DNA from: Spirochaetales bacterium
GTDB lineage: Bacteria; Spirochaetota; Spirochaetia; Treponematales; UBA12059
Assembly (NCBI GenBank): GCA_016926955.1
Contig: JAFGNN010000013.1
Coordinates: forward strand, 1 to 40,698
Direction: 5' to 3'
Length of the DNA stretch: 40,698 nt
The translations under genes and the position numbers were made by a program. The notes below the pieces were generated by a model, which was not told the origin of the DNA, made no database searches, and saw only the letters and a program-made list of their open reading frames with translations. Positions 33,960 through 40,698 of this stretch are shown one piece after another. Positions within the stretch are counted from its first letter, which is position 1; each line of letters opens with the position of its first letter.

Positions 33960-34913
33960 ATGGCCATGGCGCTCGACGACACCGGGCTTTTGGCGGAGGT
34001 GTGCGGAGCCAATGACGGCAACCTGCGCGCGGCCGAACGGGCGCTGGGCGCCCGCGTTTTCACCCGGGGCAACGAGATCTTCCTCGAATCCTCCGACGAG
34101 GACCTTCGGGACCGTTTCCGCCGGCTGGTCGGGGAGCTCGTGGACTCGGTGCGCGACGGCATGCCCTCATCGCCGGAGCTCGTCGCGGCGATAGCGGCCA
34201 GCATCGACCCGGACCCGCTCACGCGCGACGACCCGCGAGGCGAAGCCTTCAAGGATTCGTGCGTCCAGGTTCCCGGGGGCTTCGGGAAGATCTACCCCCG
34301 TTCGCCGGCCCAGGCCCTGTTCCTGAAAGGGCTTTCGAATTTCGACGTCTGCTTCGCCGTCGGTCCCGCCGGCACGGGCAAGACCTACCTCGCCGTCGCC
34401 TGGGCCCTGCGCGAGATCCTCTCGAAGAACCGCCGCAAGCTGGTCCTGACGCGTCCCGTCGTGGAAGCCGGCGAAAGCCTCGGCTTCCTGCCCGGCGACC
34501 TCGCGCAGAAGATCAGTCCCTACCTCAGGCCTCTCTACGACGCCATGGAGAGCCTCGTTCCCTTCGAGACCATACGCAGGCTCGAGGACAGCCACGCCAT
34601 CGAGATAGCCCCGCTGGCCTACATGCGCGGGCGCAGCCTCAACAACGCGGTGATCATCCTCGACGAGGCGCAGAACACAACACGCGAGCAGATGAAGATG
34701 TTCCTGACCCGCCTAGGCCAAGGCTCGCAGGCCATCATAACGGGCGACGTCACGCAGGTGGACCTGCCGCGCAAGACCGAGTCAGGCCTCGCGCACGCCG
34801 TGAAGGTCCTCAAGGACGTAGAGGGCATCTTCGTCTCGCGCCTCGACGCGCGGGACGTCGTACGCAATCCGCTGGTGCGCTCCATTATTAAGGCCTATGA
34901 AACCGAAGACTGA
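33960..34913 (+). CDS. phoH: PhoH-like ATPase (YbeZ)
   Basis: A 317-residue cytoplasmic P-loop protein. An N-terminal KH-like/regulatory part (about 1-110) leads to AQALFLKGLSNFDVCFAVG, Walker A GPAGTGKT (135-142 from this start), LTRPVVEAGESLGFLPGDL, Walker B VIILDEAQNTT and MFLTRLGQGSQAIITGD. YbeZ/PhoH partners the endoribonuclease YbeY in rRNA processing, and ybeY lies two genes on. ATG 33960 has GGAAG 5 bases upstream; an in-frame TTG at 33948 with GAGAGG 5 bases upstream is a credible alternative that would add four residues. The 3' end overlaps pgpH by 17 bases. Confidence 0.95.
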   Translation: MAMALDDTGLLAEVCGANDGNLRAAERALGARVFTRGNEIFLESSDEDLRDRFRRLVGELVDSVRDGMPSSPELVAAIAASIDPDPLTRDDPRGEAFKDSCVQVPGGFGKIYPRSPAQALFLKGLSNFDVCFAVGPAGTGKTYLAVAWALREILSKNRRKLVLTRPVVEAGESLGFLPGDLAQKISPYLRPLYDAMESLVPFETIRRLEDSHAIEIAPLAYMRGRSLNNAVIILDEAQNTTREQMKMFLTRLGQGSQAIITGDVTQVDLPRKTESGLAHAVKVLKDVEGIFVSRLDARDVVRNPLVRSIIKAYETED

Positions 34914-37122
34914 GGGGAGAGGACCCGCCTTCGGCGCGCGCCTCGTCGCCATCCTGTTCGGGTCCTCGAAGGTGGGACGGGTCGACCGCTACATCCTTGT
35001 CGGAGCGTTCGCGGCCAGCATGGCGGTCGCCGCCCTGCTCGGACCCGGCGGACCGCTTTCCGAGGGGGCCGTGGTCTCCGACTTCGAGGTCGGCAAGGTC
35101 GCGGAGCGGGACGTCATCGCGGTGCGCGACCTGGTCTACGTCGACGAGGCCGCGACAGAGATCCGGCTCGACGCGGAGCGGCGGCTCGTCCCGGCGGTCT
35201 TCGTCGTGGACGAGGAGGCGTCGAAGGAGCTGTCGCTCGAACTCGCCCGGTTCAGGTCCTACCTGGTCGAGCTCCTCGCCCGCGAAGCCGGCGAGACGCG
35301 GGCCCTGGCGCTCCAGCGCGACTGGCCGGGCGTGTTCGGGAAGGAAGCCGTCGCCTCCCTGCTCGCGCTGCCCGATCCGCCAGCCGCGGTCGACGCCGCG
35401 GCCCTGGTGCTGTCCGAGCTGCTTTCCCGCGGCATCCTCGAGGTGCCGGACGCCGGCCTCGAAGACTACAATCCGGACGTCTACGAGATCCGGCGCTGGC
35501 GCGAAGGCCGCCTCGCCTACGAACGCGTCCCGGTCGACCGTGCGCCGGTGCTCAGGCGCGTCCCGTCGCTCGCCGACGAAGCCCTGCGCGCCCGCGCGCT
35601 GCCGATCGGGCGCAGGGAGGTCGCCGCCGTAATCGTCGCGAGCTTCGCGGGGCCGAACGCCCCCTTCGACGCGGAGCAGAGCTCCCGCCGCATGGAGGCG
35701 TCCCTGGCGAAGGTGGAGCCCGTGGTGCGGCGCGTCGAGCGCGGCGACTACCTTGTCCGACGCGGCTTCGTCGTGACGGAGGCCGATATCGAGCGCCTGC
35801 GCGCGGCCCGCGATTCCGGGCGCCGCTTCGATTTCGGCCGGGTGCTGGGCGCTGCGCTCGTCATCGCCTTCGCCCTGGCCATCGGCACGCGGGCGGCGGC
35901 CCCCGCTCTTTCGGGGGTCGCGTTCTCCAGGCAGACCCTGCTGGTGACGCTGTCCCTGGCCTTCTTCATGTTCGCCGCAGCCCAGCTCGTTCGCCGCTTC
36001 GTGCCGACCGGTCCCGGGCTGCCGCCCTCCGCCTTCCTGCCGGCGGCTTTCGCGGCCATCGTCGTGTCGCTGCTCGTGTCGGCCCGTTTCGCGACGAGCT
36101 TCGCGGTGGTGACGACCCTCCTCGTCTCGACCGCCTTCGGCCTCGATCCCCGCACCATCGTCACCGTGCTGGTAGGCTCGCTCGCGGGCGTGTTCGCCGC
36201 GCGCGACGCGGACAACCGCATCGACCTGGTTCGCGCAGGCGCCGTGCTCGCCCTGATCCAGGCCGGCGCTTCGGTGGCGGTGGACCTGGTGTCCGGGGTC
36301 GAGGCGGGGACGCTGCTCCAGGCTGCCGTTTGGTCCGGCCTCAACGGGTTCTTCTGCGCCATCCTGGCCATCGGCCTCCTGCCCCTGCTCGAGCAGGCCC
36401 TGAACGCGCCGACCCGTTTCAGGCTCATGGAGCTCTCTGACCTGAACGCCCCTCCGCTCAAGCGCCTCCTGACCGTGGCGCCGGGCACCTACGCCCACTC
36501 GGTCACGGTCGCGCACCTGGCTGAGACCGCCTGCCGCGAGATCGGGGCGAATCCGCTCATAGCGCGGGTCGGGGCTTACTACCACGACATCGGGAAGATC
36601 GACCAACCCGAATATTTCATCGAGAACCAGGCGGGCGGCCGCAACAAGCACGACGACATCAATCCCCGCCTCTCGGTGACGGTAATACGATCGCACGTCA
36701 AGCTCGGCGTCGAACGCGCCCGCGCCCTGGGGCTCCCGCGGGAGGTGGTCGACATCGTCGCCCAGCATCACGGCAACGCCCTGATTCCCTGGTTTTTCGA
36801 CAAGGCGCAGAAGAAGGACGCGAGCGCCCTTCCCGAGGATTATTCCTATCCGGGCCAGCCTCCGGCGAGCCGGGAGGCCGCGGTGGTCATGCTGGCCGAC
36901 GCGGTCGAGGCCGCCAGCCGCACGCTCAAGAAGCCGTCCATCGGCAAGCTCGAAGACCTGGTACGCAACCTGGCGATGGAGCGCGTGCGGGACGGCCAGC
37001 TTTCGCGCGCCGACCTGACTTTCCGCGATCTCGAAACCATCGTCGCTTCCTTCGTCAGGATACTCGCGGGACACTTCCACTCCCGCATCGAATACCCCAA
37101 GGTACGGGAGAACGCCCGATGA
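34897..37122 (+). CDS. pgpH: 7TM-HD cyclic-di-AMP phosphodiesterase (PgpH family)
   Basis: A 741-residue membrane enzyme. A first membrane helix (about 32-50) is followed by the extracytoplasmic 7TMR-HDED domain (about 60-305). A block of seven hydrophobic helices spans about 310-500. The cytoplasmic HD domain has AHSVTVAHLAETACREIG, YYHDIGKID (His563, Asp564), NKHDDINPRLS and VAQHHGN metal ligands. PgpH hydrolyses c-di-AMP and links an outside signal to turgor and potassium control. The 17-base overlap with phoH and the ATGA overlap with ybeY place it firmly in the operon. Confidence 0.92.
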   Translation: MKPKTEGRGPAFGARLVAILFGSSKVGRVDRYILVGAFAASMAVAALLGPGGPLSEGAVVSDFEVGKVAERDVIAVRDLVYVDEAATEIRLDAERRLVPAVFVVDEEASKELSLELARFRSYLVELLAREAGETRALALQRDWPGVFGKEAVASLLALPDPPAAVDAAALVLSELLSRGILEVPDAGLEDYNPDVYEIRRWREGRLAYERVPVDRAPVLRRVPSLADEALRARALPIGRREVAAVIVASFAGPNAPFDAEQSSRRMEASLAKVEPVVRRVERGDYLVRRGFVVTEADIERLRAARDSGRRFDFGRVLGAALVIAFALAIGTRAAAPALSGVAFSRQTLLVTLSLAFFMFAAAQLVRRFVPTGPGLPPSAFLPAAFAAIVVSLLVSARFATSFAVVTTLLVSTAFGLDPRTIVTVLVGSLAGVFAARDADNRIDLVRAGAVLALIQAGASVAVDLVSGVEAGTLLQAAVWSGLNGFFCAILAIGLLPLLEQALNAPTRFRLMELSDLNAPPLKRLLTVAPGTYAHSVTVAHLAETACREIGANPLIARVGAYYHDIGKIDQPEYFIENQAGGRNKHDDINPRLSVTVIRSHVKLGVERARALGLPREVVDIVAQHHGNALIPWFFDKAQKKDASALPEDYSYPGQPPASREAAVVMLADAVEAASRTLKKPSIGKLEDLVRNLAMERVRDGQLSRADLTFRDLETIVASFVRILAGHFHSRIEYPKVRENAR

Positions 37123-37574
37123 ACAGGATAGCCGTGGGCGCCGAAGGATTCGATCCTCCGCCGTGGACCGAGCGGCTCCGGGCTTTCGCCCTCGCCGCGC
37201 TCGACGCGCTTGCCCTCGACGCGTGGGATGTCTCCGTGCTCCTCTGCGATGACGCGTTCATGGCCGACCTGAACGCCCGCTATCGCGGCAAGGAAGGCCC
37301 CACCGACGTCCTGTCCTTCGAGCAGGGGGAAACTTGGGACGACCCGGAGGCCGGCGCGCGCTTCCTGGCCGGCGATATCGTTATCTCGCTGCAAACCCTG
37401 CGGCGCAACGCCGCCGAGTTCGGCGTCGGAGAGGACGAGGAGCTCAAGCGGCTCGTCGTGCACGGCCTCCTCCACCTGTCTGGCCTCGACCACGCGACGA
37501 ACGATGCCGCGGAGCCCATGCTCGCGCGGCAGGAGGAAGTGCTCGCTTCGCTCTCCGGGGAGCGGATACTGTGA
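37119..37574 (+). CDS. ybeY: Endoribonuclease YbeY
   Basis: A 151-residue zinc endoribonuclease for 16S rRNA 3' maturation and ribosome quality control. The zinc motif HGLLHLSGLDH gives ligands His115, His119 and His125. Other family marks are LNARYRGKEGPTDVLSFE and AGDIVISLQT. Start ATG overlaps the pgpH stop (ATGA) and its stop overlaps the next GTG (GTGA). Full length. Confidence 0.97.
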   Translation: MNRIAVGAEGFDPPPWTERLRAFALAALDALALDAWDVSVLLCDDAFMADLNARYRGKEGPTDVLSFEQGETWDDPEAGARFLAGDIVISLQTLRRNAAEFGVGEDEELKRLVVHGLLHLSGLDHATNDAAEPMLARQEEVLASLSGERIL

Positions 37575-38374
37575 GCCTCGGGGATCGCATACGGGCCGCC
37601 CTGGCCCGCGGGCGCGGGAAGGGAGCGCGGGTGGAAAAGGCCGTCGACGAGGCCGAATCCGTGGCCGAGCGCCGCGACATGATACGCGGCGTCGAGGAGC
37701 TCTCCGAGACGACGGTAAAGGAGATCATGGTTCCCCGTGTCGACGCGGTGTTCCTGCCCATCGACGTTCCGCGGGACGAGCTGCTCGAGACCGTGGTCGA
37801 GTGCGGCCATTCGCGCATTCCGATCTACCGCGACACCATAGACCGCGTGGAGGGCGTCCTCTACGTCAAGGACCTGCTCAAGGCCGTCATACGCGGCGAC
37901 GACCCCATCGACCTCGAGGGGGTCGTCCGCAAGCCCTTCTTCGTGCCGGATTCGAAGCGGATCGACAGCCTTCTCAGGGAATTCCGGCGCCGCCACGTGC
38001 ATATCGCCATCGCGATCGACGAGTACGGCGGGGTCTCCGGCCTGATCTGCCTCGAGGACATCATCGAGGAGATAGTCGGCGACATCCAGGACGAGTTCGA
38101 TGACGAGCGCGAGGATGTCGTGACCATCGGCGAGGGCATCTGGATCGTCGACGGCCGGCTCAACCTGGCGGACCTCAATGAGGAGCTCGGACTCGGCCTG
38201 CCCGACGACGAATTCGACACCCTCGGCGGCTTCGTCTTCGACCTGTTCGGGAAGATCCCCTCCCGGTACGAAAAAGCGGCCTGGCGAGACCTGGAATTCA
38301 TCATCCAGGACATGGACGGGCACAAGGTCGATTCGGTCAAGATAGTCCGCCGCCGCGAGGAAGGCGCCTCATGA
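37571..38374 (+). CDS. corC: CBS-domain CorC/TlyC (hemolysin III-like) protein
   Basis: A 267-residue soluble protein without the N-terminal membrane domain of CNNM pumps. Residues about 45-180 form a pair of CBS domains (VKEIMVPRVDAVFLPIDV, GHSRIPIYRDTIDRVEGVLYVKDLLKAV, HIAIAIDEYGGVSGLICLEDIIEEIVGDI). The CorC_HlyC domain (about 195-265) has DGRLNLADLNEELGLGLPDDEFDTLGG. CBS pairs bind adenosine nucleotides. Spirochaete homologues are called TlyC. GTG start overlaps the ybeY stop; its TGA overlaps the next ATG. Confidence 0.93.
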   Translation: MSLGDRIRAALARGRGKGARVEKAVDEAESVAERRDMIRGVEELSETTVKEIMVPRVDAVFLPIDVPRDELLETVVECGHSRIPIYRDTIDRVEGVLYVKDLLKAVIRGDDPIDLEGVVRKPFFVPDSKRIDSLLREFRRRHVHIAIAIDEYGGVSGLICLEDIIEEIVGDIQDEFDDEREDVVTIGEGIWIVDGRLNLADLNEELGLGLPDDEFDTLGGFVFDLFGKIPSRYEKAAWRDLEFIIQDMDGHKVDSVKIVRRREEGAS

Positions 38375-40377
38375 GCCTCCGCTCCGCTCCCGTGACCGCC
38401 ATCGCCCTGTCGCTCGTCCTCGCTGCAGCGCTCCCGGGCGTCGCGGCCGCGCAGGCAGCGTCGGCGCCGAGTCTGGCCGCGCGCGCGAACGAGCTCATGT
38501 TCGCGGGTGCCTGGTACGAGGCGGTCGAGACCTGGCTGGCCGCCCTCGACGCGAATCCGGCCTACTTCGAGGCCATGCGCGGCCTCGCGTCCTGCTACCT
38601 CGAGCTCGGCGAGTACGCGCAGTCGCTGGACTATGTCGAACGCGCGCGTCCCTTCCGCTCCTCCGACGAGGCGCTCCGCAAGATCGAAGGTTTCGCGCTC
38701 ATCGGTCTCGGCCGCCTCGACGAGGCGCGATCGGCCTTCGCGGAAACGCTCGCGGAGTTGCCGAACGACCTCGAGGCCCGTTTCGGCCTGGCCCTGCTGG
38801 ACCTGCGCGCCGGACGGCCCGCGGAAGCCCGCGGACGATTCGAGGCCGCGCTCCGCATCGAGCCGCGCAACGCGAGGGCTTTGCTCTCACTCGCCCTCGT
38901 CGCCCTCGAGTCCGGCGCCCTGCGCGAGGCGCGGACCCGTGTCGACGAGGCGCTCCGCTACCACGCCGAGGAAGCGCGCGCCTGGTTCGTGGCCGCCCGC
39001 GTCGCCCTTGCCGAGGGGAACGCCCCGAAAGCCGCCGGCCTGGCCGAGACCGCCCTGGAGCTCGATCCCGCGTACGCGGAAGCCCGCGGCCTCCTGGCCT
39101 CGATCCGGCACCGGACCGGCGATTACGCGGGCGCCGCCGCCCTGATGGAAGCCGCCGTGAGGGCCGACCGCGACGACGCCTTGGCCTGGTACGCCCTCGG
39201 CCGCGCGCGCGCCGCCTCGGGCGATACCGCGCGCGCGATCTCGGCCTACCAGGCCGCCATCCGCGTCCGCCCCGACGACGAGATCGTGCGGCTCGCCGCG
39301 GAGGACCTCGTCATGGAGAGCACCGCGCTCGAGGATCCCTCGCGTTCCCCATGGGCCGACTGGCGCTTCGCCCGAGCGACCTCGTTCCAGTCGCTCCGCG
39401 AGTACGAGCGCGCCATCGCCGAATTCAGGCGGGGCTTGCGGATCTACCCCTACGCGGCCGCGGGCCGCAAGGCCTACGCCGAGCTTCTCCGCCTGCGCGG
39501 CCTCAACGGATCCTACCTCGCCGAGCTCGAGTTCCTCGAAGAGCTCGGCAAGGCCGACCGCGACTCCCGCGACAAGGCCGAGTCGTGGCGCTCCCTGCTC
39601 GCCGACTCGGTCGCGTTCCGGTGGAGGGTGGACCAGTTCGCCCTCCCGAAGCGCCCTTACTCGCTTGTCGTCGCCATCGATCCGTCGACGGCCTCCACCC
39701 TGCATCCCGAGGCCGAGGTCGTGGCGGCTTCCTATTTCCGCTCCGTGTTCTCCGCCTCCGGGCTGGTCCGGGTCGAGACCCGCATCGTCCGGGAGGCCGG
39801 GTTCGCGGACGCGTGGCGAGCGGCCAGGGAGCTGGACGCGGACTACCTGGCTGTCGTGAGCTTCCGCGAAACCCTTCGCGAATGCGCGCTTACGGTCTCC
39901 GTGCACTCCGCTCGGACCGGCTCGCTCTCCGCGACTTACCGGTCGGTGCGCTCCGGCAACGACCGAGTGCAGCGCGTGGCCGAACGGGTCGCGTTGCGCG
40001 TCCTCGAGGAGCTCGAGCCGCGCGGCTCGCTGCTGGCCCGCGAGCGGGACCGTATCCTGTTCGACCTGGGATCCCGCGACGGCGTCTCGGTCGGCGACGA
40101 ATTCGTCGTCTACCGCAAGGGCGATGTCGCGCTTCCCGCGTCCGGCCTGGTCCTGGCCCGACCGCCCTCCGGTCCGCTCGCGACCATTACAGTGACAGCG
40201 GTCGACGAGGAAATCTCCGAGGGAACCCTGAAGAGCTCGGGCTGGTTCGACCGCGTCAACGTGGGCGATACGGTACTGCGCGTGGTCAAGCCGGGCGCGG
40301 AGGACGCGGCGAGTGCCGCTCCCGCGGCGGAACCGGTGTACACGGGCCTCTTCGACGAGGTCTCGGGGCTGCGCTAG
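38371..40377 (+). CDS. Exported TPR protein with a C-terminal beta domain
   Basis: A 668-residue periplasmic protein. Signal peptide residues 1-28 (ALSLVLAAALPGVAAAQ). About eight TPR units span residues 35-370, for example ALDANPAYFEAMRGLASCYLELGEYAQSLDYVERA and AALRIEPRNARALLSLALVALESGALREARTRV. A mixed domain then includes VVAIDPSTASTLHPEAEVVAASYFR. The last 110 residues are beta-rich (RDRILFDLGSRDGVSVGDEFVVYRKG), like the FlgT C-terminal fold. The first part suggests protein docking at the envelope or flagellum. It ends the operon, coupled to corC by an ATGA overlap. The exact family is not recognised. Confidence 0.82.
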   Translation: MSLRSAPVTAIALSLVLAAALPGVAAAQAASAPSLAARANELMFAGAWYEAVETWLAALDANPAYFEAMRGLASCYLELGEYAQSLDYVERARPFRSSDEALRKIEGFALIGLGRLDEARSAFAETLAELPNDLEARFGLALLDLRAGRPAEARGRFEAALRIEPRNARALLSLALVALESGALREARTRVDEALRYHAEEARAWFVAARVALAEGNAPKAAGLAETALELDPAYAEARGLLASIRHRTGDYAGAAALMEAAVRADRDDALAWYALGRARAASGDTARAISAYQAAIRVRPDDEIVRLAAEDLVMESTALEDPSRSPWADWRFARATSFQSLREYERAIAEFRRGLRIYPYAAAGRKAYAELLRLRGLNGSYLAELEFLEELGKADRDSRDKAESWRSLLADSVAFRWRVDQFALPKRPYSLVVAIDPSTASTLHPEAEVVAASYFRSVFSASGLVRVETRIVREAGFADAWRAARELDADYLAVVSFRETLRECALTVSVHSARTGSLSATYRSVRSGNDRVQRVAERVALRVLEELEPRGSLLARERDRILFDLGSRDGVSVGDEFVVYRKGDVALPASGLVLARPPSGPLATITVTAVDEEISEGTLKSSGWFDRVNVGDTVLRVVKPGAEDAASAAPAAEPVYTGLFDEVSGLR

Positions 40378-40464
40378 GATTCCCGCCCCGCGCGCTTTCC
40401 GGTACCCGCGCGTATTCGTGAAAAAGGCGGCGGGGGTTCTATCCGGACTTTGCAGGGCAGGGCC

Positions 40465-40526
40465 TGACGAACGAAAACACACCCCCATGCTCAAGCTCTC
40501 GCATGTGGGCGCGTTTTCGTTCGTCA
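40465..40526. repeat. 62-bp hairpin element
   Basis: TGACGAACGAAAAC (40465-40478) pairs perfectly with GTTTTCGTTCGTCA (40513-40526). Inside, CCCCATGC and GCATGTGGG form a second stem. No U-tract follows. The bases 40378-40464 hold nothing recognisable. It could be a terminator of the TPR operon or a small mobile palindrome. Confidence 0.75.
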
Positions 40527-40552
40527 CCCGCCGACCTGACTTATTCCGCGAG

Positions 40553-40698
40553 GCGCTCCGCCGGGTTTGCCCAAGCACGCCGCGTTTCCGTGAGGGGGCG
40601 GGGCGGGATTTCTGGCGGAGGGCCTCGACTGGCGGGTGCATGGCGCTCCGCCGGGTTTGCCCAAGCACGCCGCGTTTCCGTGAGGGGGCGGGGCGGGA
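40553..40698. repeat. Two direct copies of a 56-bp repeat with 90-bp period
   Basis: Copies at 40553-40608 and 40643-40698 are identical over 56 bases, starting GCGCTCCGCCGGGTTTGCCC and ending GGGGCGGGGCGGGA, separated by a 34-base unrelated spacer. The second copy meets the window edge, so more units may follow. Confidence 0.9.

Noticed and set aside
34888..37080. 730-codon open frame on the minus strand
   Set aside because: Antisense to pgpH; the translation is low-complexity Arg/Glu/Gly/His-rich with no domain.
40553..40698. CRISPR array start
   Set aside because: Two copies only, a 56-bp unit that is longer than usual CRISPR repeats, and no cas gene in the window.

Overview
The window reads as chromosomal DNA from a GC-rich, double-membraned bacterium. 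A high-GC member of the Spirochaetota (Spirochaetales/Treponematales type) fits best. The grounds are an LptD-like outer-membrane protein, outer-membrane barrels ending in phenylalanine, spirochaete-style lipoboxes (ALGSC, LLGAC), the phoH-pgpH-ybeY-TlyC/CorC-TPR gene run, and a decarboxylase Na+ pump beyond the ECF genes. This assignment comes from gene content and is not proven. No rRNA, tRNA, insertion sequence, phage or CRISPR array was seen.

Layout. 1-4.0 kb: end of a gene, a small outer-membrane barrel, a PAS/HisKA_2 kinase, a zinc-ribbon methyltransferase and an AI-2E-family permease. 4.1-8.3 kb: a one-promoter ECF vitamin-transporter operon (fused double ATPase, EcfT, EcfS) ending in a CoaX homologue with altered active-site motifs. 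8.3-9.7 kb: beta and tiny gamma-like subunits of a Na+-pumping decarboxylase. 9.9-13.8 kb: an orphan membrane histidine kinase, then a mosaic M30-like protease lipoprotein coupled to a very small lipoprotein. 13.9-19.9 kb, minus strand: LolD/MacB-like ATPase, two FtsX-type permeases, a LolA-like periplasmic protein and an outer-membrane barrel, which together look like a lipoprotein or lipid export route. 20.3-23.1 kb: a PLP aminotransferase and YchF. Six related palindromic intergenic repeats lie only between 13.8 and 23.2 kb.

23.2-27.4 kb: a divergent coiled-coil/Cys-cluster gene faces a three-gene operon of a corrinoid protein, a UroD-type methyltransferase lacking the usual zinc cysteines, and a DUF1638-GAF-HisKA_2 histidine kinase. 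It has no substrate methyltransferase, so it looks like a B12/methyl-group sensing system rather than a catabolic one. 27.5-33.9 kb: uvrA and an lptD-like gene, each with its own promoter. 33.9-40.4 kb: a tightly overlapping operon phoH-pgpH-ybeY-CBS/CorC-TPR. The last 320 bases hold a 62-bp hairpin and two copies of a 56-bp direct repeat.

Promoters of sigma70 type (TTGNNN, 17-18 bp, TANNNT) can be read by eye before many genes. At five of them the -10 box lies 7-11 bases before the start codon and no Shine-Dalgarno is present, which predicts leaderless mRNAs. All motif and count statements were made by hand. Family names rest on motif recognition from memory, not on database searches.
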